Source: Pedobacter sp. FW305-3-2-15-E-R2A2
GTDB taxonomy: Bacteria; Bacteroidota; Bacteroidia; Sphingobacteriales; Sphingobacteriaceae
Direction: 5' to 3'
DNA: 64,000 nucleotides
NCBI RefSeq assembly: GCF_038446955.1
Contig: NZ_CP151803.1
Coordinates: forward strand, 7,524,366 to 7,588,365
Below are positions 16,951 to 25,839 of this stretch, piece after piece. Within the stretch, counting starts at the first letter, position 1. Each line of letters opens with the position of its first letter. The notes below the pieces were generated by a model. That model had not been told where the DNA came from. It was given only the letters and a program-made list of their open reading frames with translations, and did no database searches. The position numbers and the translations under genes were made by a program.

Positions 16951-17763
16951 ATGGATGTTTGCAAAAAAATATTCTTCATTGGAATCATAATGTTGTGTTC
17001 CTGTACGAAATATTTACCTGGCTTTGATTTTGACCTATTTAAGGGAACAGAAAGCTATGAGTTAGCTTTAGCTGTTAAAAGAGAGTCTATTGATGAAATA
17101 ACTCAGATAGTAAAAGAAGGAAAAGTGTCTGTTGATGCTTTAGATCCAAAGTTTGGTCACTCTTTGTTAATGCTTGCAGTTGCAAATGATTTATCAGCAT
17201 CTGTTAAAAGGTTATTGGAATTAGGTGCAGATCCGAATAAAAGATCGGTAACAAATTCTATTACCACGAATGAAATTATAACACCTGTTTTTGTGGCATG
17301 TAATTATATTTATAAGAAAAACTATTGTGATACTACCATATTAAAGACACTTATTAATTACGGCGGAAAAGTAGATGATGAGATTGAAGTAGAGTTCCAG
17401 AATGCAGAATACAAGTCGATTGCGACTCCATTAATCGAAGCAACAAAGAGTGATTGCCTTGATATAGTGGAACTTTTAGTCCAGTCAGGTGCTGATATAA
17501 ATAAATATAATTATATAGAAGGAAATGGTCCCATTTCCAGCTCCATTATTCATGGTAATCTAAATGTGTTAAAATATTTAATCATAGATAGAAATATAAA
17601 AATACCAAGGTACTCTTTTGTTAGGCAAGCACACAATGAGGTTCCAAGGGAAGAATTGACTGTGACAGATTTTCTAAATGAACAGAAATATGATGAAAAT
17701 TCGAAGGAATTTAAGGTCAGAAAGGAGATTATCGATTACCTGAAGAAAAAAAATCTAAAATAG
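16951..17763 (+). CDS. Ankyrin-repeat lipoprotein, candidate lipase immunity
   Basis: ATG 16951 gives a 270-residue protein with a lipoprotein signal (MDVCKKIFFIGIIMLCSC; likely lipidated Cys at 16 or 18). An upstream frame is open but would bury the signal, so this ATG is preferred. Ankyrin repeats lie around residues 60-105 (HSLLMLAVANDLSASVKRLLELGADPN) and 145-190 (TPLIEATKSDCLDIVELLVQSGADIN). Exported ankyrin or Sel1-type immunity proteins are known for periplasm-acting phospholipase effectors, which fits the lipase fragment just upstream. It looks intact although its toxin is not, as expected if immunity against kin is retained. Confidence 0.7.
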   Translation: MDVCKKIFFIGIIMLCSCTKYLPGFDFDLFKGTESYELALAVKRESIDEITQIVKEGKVSVDALDPKFGHSLLMLAVANDLSASVKRLLELGADPNKRSVTNSITTNEIITPVFVACNYIYKKNYCDTTILKTLINYGGKVDDEIEVEFQNAEYKSIATPLIEATKSDCLDIVELLVQSGADINKYNYIEGNGPISSSIIHGNLNVLKYLIIDRNIKIPRYSFVRQAHNEVPREELTVTDFLNEQKYDENSKEFKVRKEIIDYLKKKNLK

Positions 17764-17772
17764 AGAACCTAA

Positions 17773-18499
17773 CCAGATTACGAGGCTAGGTTCTATGATC
17801 CAGTAATAGGTCGCTGGAACGTCGTAGATCCGATGGCGGAACAAATGAGGAGGCATTCTCCATATAATTACGAGTTCAATAACCCTATAAGGTTTGTTGA
17901 TCCCGATGGGATGATGCCCGTCGATCCTGGTTTTTGGGCTCAACTATTAGCTACACTTGGATTTGGTCCAAACAATCAACCTAGAGATCGGGAGGAAGCA
18001 CAAGAACAAGCTGAAAATCGAAAACCAATTACAGAGCTTAGTGAAAAAGCAAAACAAGCTGAAAAGAAATTGAATAAGGTACCTCTTCTTAGAGGGGCTA
18101 TGAAGATAGTGAAAGGTGCTTCGGGGAGTTTTTCCGAAAAAACAAATTATGGAGCAGTCGCATTAGGCATGCTTGAAGTTGGAGGAGATGTTCTTGTAGG
18201 AACAGAGGCTAAAGCGACTCAATGGTTAGGTGAAGGCCTGCAATTGATAAATGGCGTTCTGACTATTGAGAATGCATTCGATTTAGGGGCACGAAATTTA
18301 CTCACTAAAAAGAGTGGTAGGGAAAAGGGGTCAGATGTTCCCCATTGGGCACGTGGACAGAAACCCCAAGCTGGTGAGTCAGGTAACGATTTTGCTAAAA
18401 GGTTAATGGATACACAATATGGAAAAGGAGAATGGAGGTACGGGGCCTGGTACCGAGTATAACAAGTTAAAAAAGAATGGTGACAGAAGAAATAAATAA
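17773..18499 (+). pseudogene. Displaced RHS tip with one-base frameshift near its end
   Basis: RHS homology starts at 17776 (DYEARFYDPVIGRWNVVDP) right after a stop in frame, with DPDGM ending at 17913. An internal ATG at 17833 allows a 209-residue product ending at 18462. The toxin end reads SDVPHWARGQKPQAGESGNDFAKRLMDTQYGKGEWR and then leaves the family pattern. In the +1 frame from 18440 the expected ending TGPGTEYNKLKKNGDRRNK follows to a stop at 18497-18499. So one extra base (or two lost) at about 18434-18440 has broken the last ~20 residues of a common RHS tip family (KWARGxxPxxGESGKDFAKRL...GPGSEYNKIKKWGDR). The family's activity is not known to me. Confidence 0.7.
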
Positions 18500-18567
18500 T
18501 TTTTTATTAAAGTATTCCATTAAAGTGGTTTGATTATTTTTCGGAGTTAAATATATCTATATATAGT

Positions 18568-18788
18568 ATGGAATTGTTTATTTATTATGGCATACTCACT
18601 TGAGCGAAGAACTTTCAGCCGGTGAAGATATTAAGCTGATTGGTGTTTACAGCACAAGAGAGCAAGCAGAAGCTGCGCAATCTCGTTCGGAATCGTTAGA
18701 CGGTTTCAGAGACTCTGTTGAAGGGTTTGAGATTTCATCTCATAGGTTGGATCATGACGAGTGGACTTCTGGATTTATAACAGTTTAA
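18568..18788 (+). pseudogene. Frameshifted immunity gene, DUF7336-like
   Basis: The conserved frame reads IVYLLWHTHLSEELSAGEDI, then KLIGVYSTREQAEAA, DGFRDSVEGFEIS and LDHDEWTSGFITV. This is the compact DUF7336-type protein often found behind RHS tips. The only good start, ATG 18568, is out of frame by one base: adding one A after ATGGAA would give MEIVYLLWHTH. As it stands, translation would need an ATT at 18573 or a TTG at 18600 that loses the first strand. Together with the toxin's own frameshift, this suggests a decayed pair. Confidence 0.55.
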
Positions 18789-19355
18789 TAGAATACTATT
18801 AAAGTCTTTTAAAAATAGGAATCTGGAGCCCGGCTGAAATGTAGACTGAACCCAAAAGTTTAGACAAATTAAAAGATTAATTTCGATAATAATGAGCGCA
18901 AATTATCATTTTATATAGTCGATTTTAAGGGGAGGAAAGTTAGTGAGATTGATATTGGATCATCATTTGATTAGCTATCTATGCACTTGTTTATCTTAGC
19001 TTCATTTGTGGAAATCTGCTCCACGGACAGCGACTAAAGTGGCAGGCTATGAAGCAGGTTTTGGTATAGTGAATCCAGGAAGTTTTTTCGAAAAATCCAT
19101 CGAACACATAGACAAATGCAGTAGGCAAGAAATGAAATCTAAATTTTATAAGGATTAAATTTGTAGATTAGGCCTGTCTAAAAATTAATATATGCTTTCA
19201 TTTCCTCTTTTGAAAAAGCGCGATTTTACTTATACTTCAGGGATATGGTTATTCTTTGTTTTTTGATAACTCAAATTTCTATAGCATCCTTTTAGCTGAT
19301 GCCTCTTGAATCTTCAGAATGAAAATATCATATTACCCCCTTTATATTAACTTGC
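18789..19355. other. Non-coding stretch with element remnants
   Basis: There is no intact gene in 567 bases. At 18840-18866 the sequence TGTAGACTGAACCCAAAAGT and what follows resembles the terminal repeat of IS3-type elements, without any transposase nearby. At 19000-19158 the + strand holds a 52-residue frame whose VAGYEAGFGIVNPGSFFEKSI resembles the last helix-turn-helix of an AraC regulator. A promoter-like TAACTTGC lies at 19348-19355, directly before the next gene. Confidence 0.35.
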
Positions 19356-22300
19356 ATGTTTGTATTTTTGAATAACCTGAAAAAAAACATTTTAGTTGTT
19401 TTTTTATTTCTACTGTTAATTCCTTTTATAGCGCTCTCGCAGGGGAGTACGATTCCAATTACGCTTCCTAAAGTATTGCCGGCTTCTCCTCAGGCTCAGA
19501 CCTATATGAGATATGGTGAAATTCCGATTGATTTAAGCACCGGTGTTCCCAATATTAGTATCCCTATATACACCCTAAAGGCAAATAAACTTGAAATTCC
19601 TATAAATATATCCTATCATGCATCGGGTAACAAGGTAAGTGATATCGCATCAACAGTGGGACTAGGCTGGGTGCTCAATGCAGGCGGAGTGATTGTGCAG
19701 AACATCGTAAATAATGAGGATTCCTATCCGCTGGATTTTGCATTCTCTTCAGCGCAGGATGTCGATAATTTATTGGCTTCTCAAGCTAATACGACGGATG
19801 TTAGGTGGCTGCAATACGCTGGAAATAAAAATTATGTTTCAACCGGGGATATTGCGTCAGACAAATACTATATTAACTTTAATGGTTTTTCTGGCTTTTT
19901 CCGATATAATATGGTGAGTAAGGAGATTGAAACAATGCCTTATTCTACCTTGAAAATAAAACGAATTAACTTCAATTCTTTTGAGATTACTGATGATGAA
20001 GGAATAATTTGGAAGTTTGATCATAAAGGAGTTCAGCAAGGTCCCAATGGATTTATAGGAGGATCGAAGGAATATTATCTGACAAAAATCGGATTTCCAG
20101 GATCGAATGAAACAGTCGACCTTAACTATATAAATTCAGATGAATATTATACCTACGGATTTTCTGAAACAGCCCGACACGGCGTACAAGTTAAACATGA
20201 GGGTTGGATAAAGTTAGATCCTAACTTTGACGAATACGTGCAAAGTACCAGCACGAATTATATTAATTCTCGTGAGACCGATTTGTTGTATCAGACGAAA
20301 GTTAACTCCCCACTGCTTTCATCTATAACATGGAAAAATAGAGTGCTATCTTTCAACTATTTAAAAGACAGGCTGGATCCGATGAAGGAACGACTATCAA
20401 CTATCGAAATTAAGGATGGCGATGTATCAAAAATCACGAGTTTTGACAATAATCATTACCTAGGAGTCAACAGCGGTAATTATAGGTTAATGCTAAATGG
20501 AATTAAGGTAGATCAGGAAGAATATAAGTTTTCTTATAATCCAATTGATCTACCATACTATTCAAATTACAATTATCAGACAGATAAGGCTTTTTGTGAA
20601 GATTTCTGGGGCTATTATAATGGGAATCATAAACATCATATTCCATTTAAATGGACTGAAGGAACTATAGTGAATAATTTAATTACTAAGGCTGTCCGTA
20701 GTTATGTTCCTTCAAGAGAACCAGATACATCACTCGTTAAAGCTGGTATTTTAACTGCCATCAGGTATCCTACTGGTGGACGGTCAGAATTTGAATTTGA
20801 ATTGAACCGGGGTAAAAACGTCTATTCCGGGTTCCCGGAGAAAACAGATTCCATTAATTATTTTGGCGGATTGAGAATCAAAAAAGTGATCAATTTTGAG
20901 GGAGATAAAATATCGGAGTCAAAATTCTATGAGTATTCCGGGGGGGCAACGACCCGCATGATTACACCTGCTCATTTTTTAAAGAATACTGCAGTGTTTT
21001 ATGTGCCTAAAACAGCCCAGCCCGCTGGAATGTATAATTACCAGGACATTAATGTCTATGATAATGAATTTGCATCCCACGCAATGAGTGGTTTTCCCTT
21101 TGACGACAATGGGTCTGTAGGGTTTTACAAAAATGTCACAGTGTATAACGATGCCCTGGATAAAAAGTCCGGAAAAACAGACTACGAATATTCGTCCTAC
21201 ATTCCAGCAGATATTATCAATCTGGACCGGGGCAGCATTAAACCTGACCTTCTAAAGCAACGCGAGTATGAATATAAAAATGGAGCTTATGGCCTCTTGA
21301 AGGAAACTACAAATGGTTATACTAAAGTCGCTTTACCAAAATTCCTGACTGCAATTCGAGTAGAAGAAGAAGACAAAACCACTGACCCTTATCCTATCCT
21401 CCTGGAGGATATACCTTTTAAATATTATCTCCAATCTTTGAAAGTATTGGGTTACCAGTTTAATAAGAATTTCTCAGTTTGGGGTGTCTTAGGGGATAAA
21501 AGCTTTAACCTGTTAACTGAAACTTCTGTCAAAGATTTTGCCCCAGGTGGCGTAATTGAATCTAAGACTTCTTATTTATATGATCCGTCCTATCGACTTT
21601 TAACACCAATTGAAGTCAGGAAAACTGGAAGTGACAATATAGTCAGGAGGGAGGTTTTCACACATCCTTTTGATTATCCCGGTAACACCGATTATCAGCA
21701 GATGGTAATTCAAAATATACGCTCTCCCACTGTGGAAGTTTTTAGTTATAAAGAAAGTGTGCTTCTAAGTAAAACAAAGCAAGATTTTAAAAAATTTGGG
21801 AATCAATTTTTCGTGGGAAATGTCAGCGCTGCGAAGGGAAATGATGTTTATGAAAAAAGAATCAACTATTTGAAGTATGATGAAAATGGCAATCCTCTTT
21901 TCATTACTAAAGACAGCGTAACCAAAATCGTATATCTATGGAGCTATAAAGGTGAATTTCCTGTTGCGGAGATTACCAATGTTTCCTACACTGATATGGA
22001 GGGGGTCTTGGGTACAGCGAATATAGCTAGCTTCAGAAATTCAAATCCTGATAAAGGAGCATTAGATAATTTTCTTCAGCCACTAAAATTGGCTTTCCCT
22101 CAAGCCCGGATTTCTCAGTATACTTACAAATCATTGTTAGGTATAACCACGTCTACTGACATTAAAGGCTTAACGACGTATTATCAATATGATAATTTTC
22201 ACAAGCTTAAAAGTGTTAAAGATCACAACGGTAATATAATCAGGAATTATCAATATAATTATAAGCCAGTTCCAGTATCTACAGTTTACTACAATGCTCG

Positions 22301-22805
22301 CAAGGAGGCCAGAATAATTAGAAACAACTGCGGTGTAGGGAAAGTTGGAGGAGAGGTTGTTTACGTTGTGCCTGAGGGGACTTACACTTCGACCCTTTCT
22401 CAGGCAAGTGCAGATTATAGAGCCGACAGAGATATTGAATTAAATGGTCAGAATTACGCAAATAATGCTGGAAGCTGTAATATTGATAATTCAAACCCTA
22501 CGAACTTGAATTTTAATATTGAAAATTCATTGCCTCAGGGGATTACCGTTATTTTGAATGTAAATGGGACTCCGGTAAGCGACGCGAAATTTATTGCTTC
22601 AGGGGGATCTGTTACGGTTACAACTCCAATTTCCCAAGGCTCCCTTTTCAATGTTTCTCTAATGATTACGTCGGCCAACCTTCCACATGCAGCATTGTTG
22701 TCGGATGGCAATATTGATATCGACGGGCTGGTCAGCTCAAATAATATTATTTTTAATAATGTTAATTTGTCGGTTCCAAATACTTTTACAATCACACTCT
22801 TTTAA
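19356..22805 (+). CDS. Exported YD/RHS-like giant with DUF5977 domain
   Basis: This 1,149-residue protein has a signal peptide of ~32 residues ending ALSQG. A TTG at 19368 is an alternative start, because a promoter-like element abuts the ATG. The N-terminal block has the Bacteroidota signature (RYGEIPIDLSTGVPNISIPI, ISYHASGNKVSDIAS, VGLGWVLNAGG). Degenerate YD repeats follow, e.g. YLKYDENGNPLFITKDS and TTYYQYDNFHKLKSVKDHNG near 960. Residues ~985-1045 are a DUF5977-like segment (ARIIRNNCGVG, YTSTLSQASADYRADRDIELNGQNYANNAGSC). A beta-rich C-terminus completes it. There is no RHS core DPDGM or toxin tip. It is probably a surface-exposed or released adhesin-like protein. Confidence 0.75.
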   Translation: MFVFLNNLKKNILVVFLFLLLIPFIALSQGSTIPITLPKVLPASPQAQTYMRYGEIPIDLSTGVPNISIPIYTLKANKLEIPINISYHASGNKVSDIASTVGLGWVLNAGGVIVQNIVNNEDSYPLDFAFSSAQDVDNLLASQANTTDVRWLQYAGNKNYVSTGDIASDKYYINFNGFSGFFRYNMVSKEIETMPYSTLKIKRINFNSFEITDDEGIIWKFDHKGVQQGPNGFIGGSKEYYLTKIGFPGSNETVDLNYINSDEYYTYGFSETARHGVQVKHEGWIKLDPNFDEYVQSTSTNYINSRETDLLYQTKVNSPLLSSITWKNRVLSFNYLKDRLDPMKERLSTIEIKDGDVSKITSFDNNHYLGVNSGNYRLMLNGIKVDQEEYKFSYNPIDLPYYSNYNYQTDKAFCEDFWGYYNGNHKHHIPFKWTEGTIVNNLITKAVRSYVPSREPDTSLVKAGILTAIRYPTGGRSEFEFELNRGKNVYSGFPEKTDSINYFGGLRIKKVINFEGDKISESKFYEYSGGATTRMITPAHFLKNTAVFYVPKTAQPAGMYNYQDINVYDNEFASHAMSGFPFDDNGSVGFYKNVTVYNDALDKKSGKTDYEYSSYIPADIINLDRGSIKPDLLKQREYEYKNGAYGLLKETTNGYTKVALPKFLTAIRVEEEDKTTDPYPILLEDIPFKYYLQSLKVLGYQFNKNFSVWGVLGDKSFNLLTETSVKDFAPGGVIESKTSYLYDPSYRLLTPIEVRKTGSDNIVRREVFTHPFDYPGNTDYQQMVIQNIRSPTVEVFSYKESVLLSKTKQDFKKFGNQFFVGNVSAAKGNDVYEKRINYLKYDENGNPLFITKDSVTKIVYLWSYKGEFPVAEITNVSYTDMEGVLGTANIASFRNSNPDKGALDNFLQPLKLAFPQARISQYTYKSLLGITTSTDIKGLTTYYQYDNFHKLKSVKDHNGNIIRNYQYNYKPVPVSTVYYNARKEARIIRNNCGVGKVGGEVVYVVPEGTYTSTLSQASADYRADRDIELNGQNYANNAGSCNIDNSNPTNLNFNIENSLPQGITVILNVNGTPVSDAKFIASGGSVTVTTPISQGSLFNVSLMITSANLPHAALLSDGNIDIDGLVSSNNIIFNNVNLSVPNTFTITLF

Positions 22806-23085
22806 AATGTCAGCACAGATCTAAATTTTACCGCACCTTCATTTTATGAAAAAAGTATTTCTATCATTGGTAATTTAACTGATTTTTAGCACTTATAGTG
22901 GTTATTTTTTTACCTGATTAGAGACCTGCGGTCACTATTTTATAAATAGAAATTTCTGACTTCTTTTTCAAAATAGAAGAGCTGATCTTATGTCTGATTA
23001 AAAAAATAAGCAAATGCAGAAACTGGTAAAAGCTAGAGGAATGTATCGAGAGTTGGTTTTAAAGAAATTAAATAATAATATGTTT

Positions 23086-23733
23086 ATGAAAACAACAACA
23101 ATTGCATTAATACTAGCACTTACAACAGTTGGAGTATACGCACAAGATCCGAACATTGGAATAGCACTTGGACCACCAAGTCTTGGAATTAAAATTAAAA
23201 ATAATTTCCCCGCCTATACCGGGAATTTTGCGCGAGCCTTTACGTTGAGTAATGAGAATGGAACTGTCGATTTCTTTGGTTTGGGTACTTTTGGAAGCGC
23301 AGTAAATGGTGTAGCTACTCTTGGTTATGGATATTTAGGAACCAATTCTAATAAACCTCTAATGGCTTTTTTGCCAAATGGCAATGTAGGAATTGGTACA
23401 ACTGCACCCAATGCAAAACTAACAGTTGCTGGTAACATCTATGCAAGAGAGGTGAAAGTCGCCGTTGATGCTGGTGCTGATTTTGTATTTGAAGATTCCT
23501 ATATAAACTTAACATTGAAAGAAACGGAGCAGTTTATTAAAATAAACAAACATCTTCCGGGTATTCCACCTGCCGATAAAATGATCAAAGATGGCTTGAA
23601 TCTAAGCGAAATGAATATTAAGCTTTTACAAAAAATTGAAGAGCTTACACTTCATTTAATAGAACAGGATAAACGATTGCAGAAGCAGGAAGCAGAGATT
23701 GAAAGTTTAAAAAAGAGAAAACTAAATAACTAG
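23086..23733 (+). CDS. Exported fibre-like protein next to the YD giant
   Basis: ATG 23086 (or 23080) gives a ~215-residue protein with a signal peptide ending VGVYAQ. Starting at the upstream ATG 23014 would bury that signal. Beta-strand repeats (GNVGIGTTAPNAKLTVAGNI) follow. The same C-terminal module as in the genes at 4258 and 5334 is present: AREVKVAVDAGADFVFED, HLPGIPPADK, LSEMNIKLLQKIEELTLHLIE and a coiled coil. Three copies of this module beside two RHS/YD giants suggest a functional pairing. A 36-bp palindrome follows. Confidence 0.7.
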   Translation: MKTTTIALILALTTVGVYAQDPNIGIALGPPSLGIKIKNNFPAYTGNFARAFTLSNENGTVDFFGLGTFGSAVNGVATLGYGYLGTNSNKPLMAFLPNGNVGIGTTAPNAKLTVAGNIYAREVKVAVDAGADFVFEDSYINLTLKETEQFIKINKHLPGIPPADKMIKDGLNLSEMNIKLLQKIEELTLHLIEQDKRLQKQEAEIESLKKRKLNN

Positions 23734-23747
23734 AAATCGACTCCTAT

Positions 23748-23783
23748 TTAAGCCATATCATCTTATAAGATGATATGGCTTAA
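23748..23783. terminator. 36-bp perfect palindrome, terminator-like
   Basis: Every base from 23748 to 23783 pairs with its mirror (centre 23765/23766). The stem is AT-rich with a GCC/GGC base and no strong T tract. It lies 15 bp after the fibre gene and most likely ends its transcription. Confidence 0.6.
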
Positions 23784-23857
23784 TAAATAATATTTACTTA
23801 ACAGCCTGTTAATCCTTGAGTTGCAACTTTGCATCATAAACTTAAACTGTTATCCCT

Positions 23858-23950
23858 ATGCAGGAGTTGTTTTTGATAATATGCTTAATTGTATTGGTTG
23901 CATTCTTTTTCAGTCCTTACGAACTGATGATGGAGGAAGATGATGTCTAA
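23858..23950 (+). CDS. Small 30-residue membrane peptide upstream of LpxH-like gene
   Basis: ATG 23858 encodes a hydrophobic helix (LFLIICLIVLVAFFFSPY) and an acidic tail (MEEDDV). Its stop lies inside the first codons of the next gene (overlap 23940-23950), so it may couple translation to that gene. It is too short for family assignment but compositionally credible. Confidence 0.35.
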   Translation: MQELFLIICLIVLVAFFFSPYELMMEEDDV

Positions 23951-24794
23951 AAGAGAAGTGGATATTGCCGTAATTTCAGATGTTCATCTTGGAACTTATG
24001 GCTGCCACGCGAAAGAATTATTGAAATACCTGAAGAGCATTAAACCCAAGATGCTCGTGCTCAATGGCGATATCATCGACATCTGGCAGTTCAGCAAACG
24101 GTACTGGCCGGAAACCCACATGAAAGTGGTGCGCAAGCTCATGAAATTTGTAGTAGAAGGCGTACCGGTATATTACCTGACAGGAAATCATGATGAATTG
24201 CTGCGGAAATTTGCAGACATGCACATGGGGGCTTTTCACCTTCAGAATAAGCTGGTTATTGAACTGGACGGGAAGAAGGCCTGGTTTTTTCATGGAGACA
24301 TCTTCGATGTAACCATGCAGCATTCCAAATGGCTGGCCAAATTAGGGGCCGTAGGTTATGATACCCTGATCCTGATCAATAGCCTGGTAAATTGGTGCCT
24401 GGAGCTGGTAGGCAGAGATAAAATGAGTTTTTCCAAAAAGATCAAAGCCGCATTTAAAGACGCGGTAAAGTTTATCAATAAGTTCGAATCAACAGCTGCA
24501 GAGCTGGCTGTGGAGAACGGTTATCAATATGTGATTTGTGGCCATATCCACCAGCCGGAAATGAGAACCGTAACGACTGAAGAAGGTTCGGTGATGTACC
24601 TAAATAGTGGAGATTGGGTGGAAAACCTGACCGCATTGGAATACAGTGATAAAGCTTGGAAGATTTTCAAATACGATCATAAGGATTTTGAAAAAGATGA
24701 AGTGGAAGAAGGCGAGCTCTCCGATAGTGAAGACCTTCACAGTAAGCTCGATATCAATGCCTTGCTTCAAAAGATTAAATTAGAAATTGTCTAG
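23940..24794 (+). CDS. LpxH-like metallophosphoesterase (UDP-diacylglucosamine hydrolase family)
   Basis: This 284-residue calcineurin-like phosphoesterase carries all metal-binding blocks: SDVHLG (~14-19), NGDIIDIW (~42-49), GNHDE (~82-86), FHGDIFD (~117-123) and GHIHQPE (~203-209). The family includes LpxH, which hydrolyses UDP-2,3-diacylglucosamine to lipid X in lipid A synthesis at the inner membrane. A glycosyltransferase gene follows after 27 bp. ATG 23940 or 23943 may start; both precede the first strand. The C-terminal ~35 residues are acidic and not part of the core fold. Confidence 0.8.
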   Translation: MMSKREVDIAVISDVHLGTYGCHAKELLKYLKSIKPKMLVLNGDIIDIWQFSKRYWPETHMKVVRKLMKFVVEGVPVYYLTGNHDELLRKFADMHMGAFHLQNKLVIELDGKKAWFFHGDIFDVTMQHSKWLAKLGAVGYDTLILINSLVNWCLELVGRDKMSFSKKIKAAFKDAVKFINKFESTAAELAVENGYQYVICGHIHQPEMRTVTTEEGSVMYLNSGDWVENLTALEYSDKAWKIFKYDHKDFEKDEVEEGELSDSEDLHSKLDINALLQKIKLEIV

Positions 24795-24823
24795 CGCGTA
24801 AAAATTGTAGATATTCGGTGCGA

Positions 24824-25810
24824 ATGAAAATACTATACGCTATTCAGGGTACAGGAAACGGACATATTAGCAGGGCAAGGGAAATCGTTCCTTTATTGCA
24901 AAAGTATGGAGAAGTTGATTTATTGGTCAGCGGTACACAAGCTGACGTTAAATTGGTCCAGGAGGTGAAATATCAACTCCATGGCTTCAGCTTCGTCTTC
25001 GGTAAAAAAGGTGGCGTAAATCATTATGAAACCTGGAAGACGATGAACCTTCCACGTTTTATGAAAGACATGAAGACCATCCCGCTGAAAGATTACAATT
25101 TGATTCTGAATGATTTTGAGCCGGTAACGGCCTGGGCTTGCAGAACACAAGGTGTAGAAAGTGTAGGATTGAGTCATCAGGCCTCTTTTCAGTCGAGAAA
25201 AGTGCCTAAGCCTAAAAGTATAGACTGGGCACAGCTGGTGATGAAATATTATGCTCCGGCAAGTCATTATGTAGGTTTTCATTTCGAACGTTACGATGAT
25301 TTTATCTATACACCGGTGATCCGTGCGGAGATTCGGAATATGGTGGTCAGCAATTTGGGCCATTATTCGGTCTACCTGCCGGCGATCGACGATAAATTCC
25401 TGGTTCCAATCCTGAAACAGATTCCACAAGTGAAATGGGAAGTCTTTTCTAAACACACCAAAATCAGCTATATAGATGGAAATGTGGAGGTGAGTCCGGT
25501 CAATAATGAACTGTTTAACAAAAGCCTGGCTTCCTGTGCGGGTTTGTTTACCGGAGGAGGCTTTGAAGGGCCAGCTGAAGCCCTGTTCCTTGGGAAGAAG
25601 TTGCTCGTTGCACCGATGAAATTTCAATATGAACAGCAGTGTAACGCTTTTGCATTGAAGAAATTTGGTTTGCCCGTGATCTGGGGAAGCAACAGGAATT
25701 GGTTGCCGATCATAAAAAACTGGGTAAATAATCCTCAGGAGCATCAGTTTCATTTTCCGGATGAAACAGCCGCTGTAATTGATAAAGTAGTAAAGGATTT
25801 TGCCAGATAA
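24824..25810 (+). CDS. Glycosyltransferase, GT1/MurG-like (PF13528 type)
   Basis: A GT-B fold protein of ~328 residues. It begins MKILYAIQGTGNGHISRAREI, the Gly-rich nucleotide-sugar-transferase opening. It has the C-terminal donor-site motif GLFTGGGFEGPAEALFLGKKLLVAPMKFQYEQQCNA (~248-283). Translation may start at ATG 24824, or two codons earlier at a non-ATG start (24818). It lies 29 bp after the LpxH-like gene and 29 bp before a DUF6427 gene. It may glycosylate an envelope lipid; the substrate cannot be read from sequence. Confidence 0.8.
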   Translation: MKILYAIQGTGNGHISRAREIVPLLQKYGEVDLLVSGTQADVKLVQEVKYQLHGFSFVFGKKGGVNHYETWKTMNLPRFMKDMKTIPLKDYNLILNDFEPVTAWACRTQGVESVGLSHQASFQSRKVPKPKSIDWAQLVMKYYAPASHYVGFHFERYDDFIYTPVIRAEIRNMVVSNLGHYSVYLPAIDDKFLVPILKQIPQVKWEVFSKHTKISYIDGNVEVSPVNNELFNKSLASCAGLFTGGGFEGPAEALFLGKKLLVAPMKFQYEQQCNAFALKKFGLPVIWGSNRNWLPIIKNWVNNPQEHQFHFPDETAAVIDKVVKDFAR

Positions 25811-25839
25811 TTTGCTTTACTTTGCCTTAGTATACAGGC

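Noticed and set aside
22846..22878. Short frame MKKVFLSLVI after the YD giant
   Set aside because: Only ten codons. It may be the start of a lost signal peptide but is too short to call.
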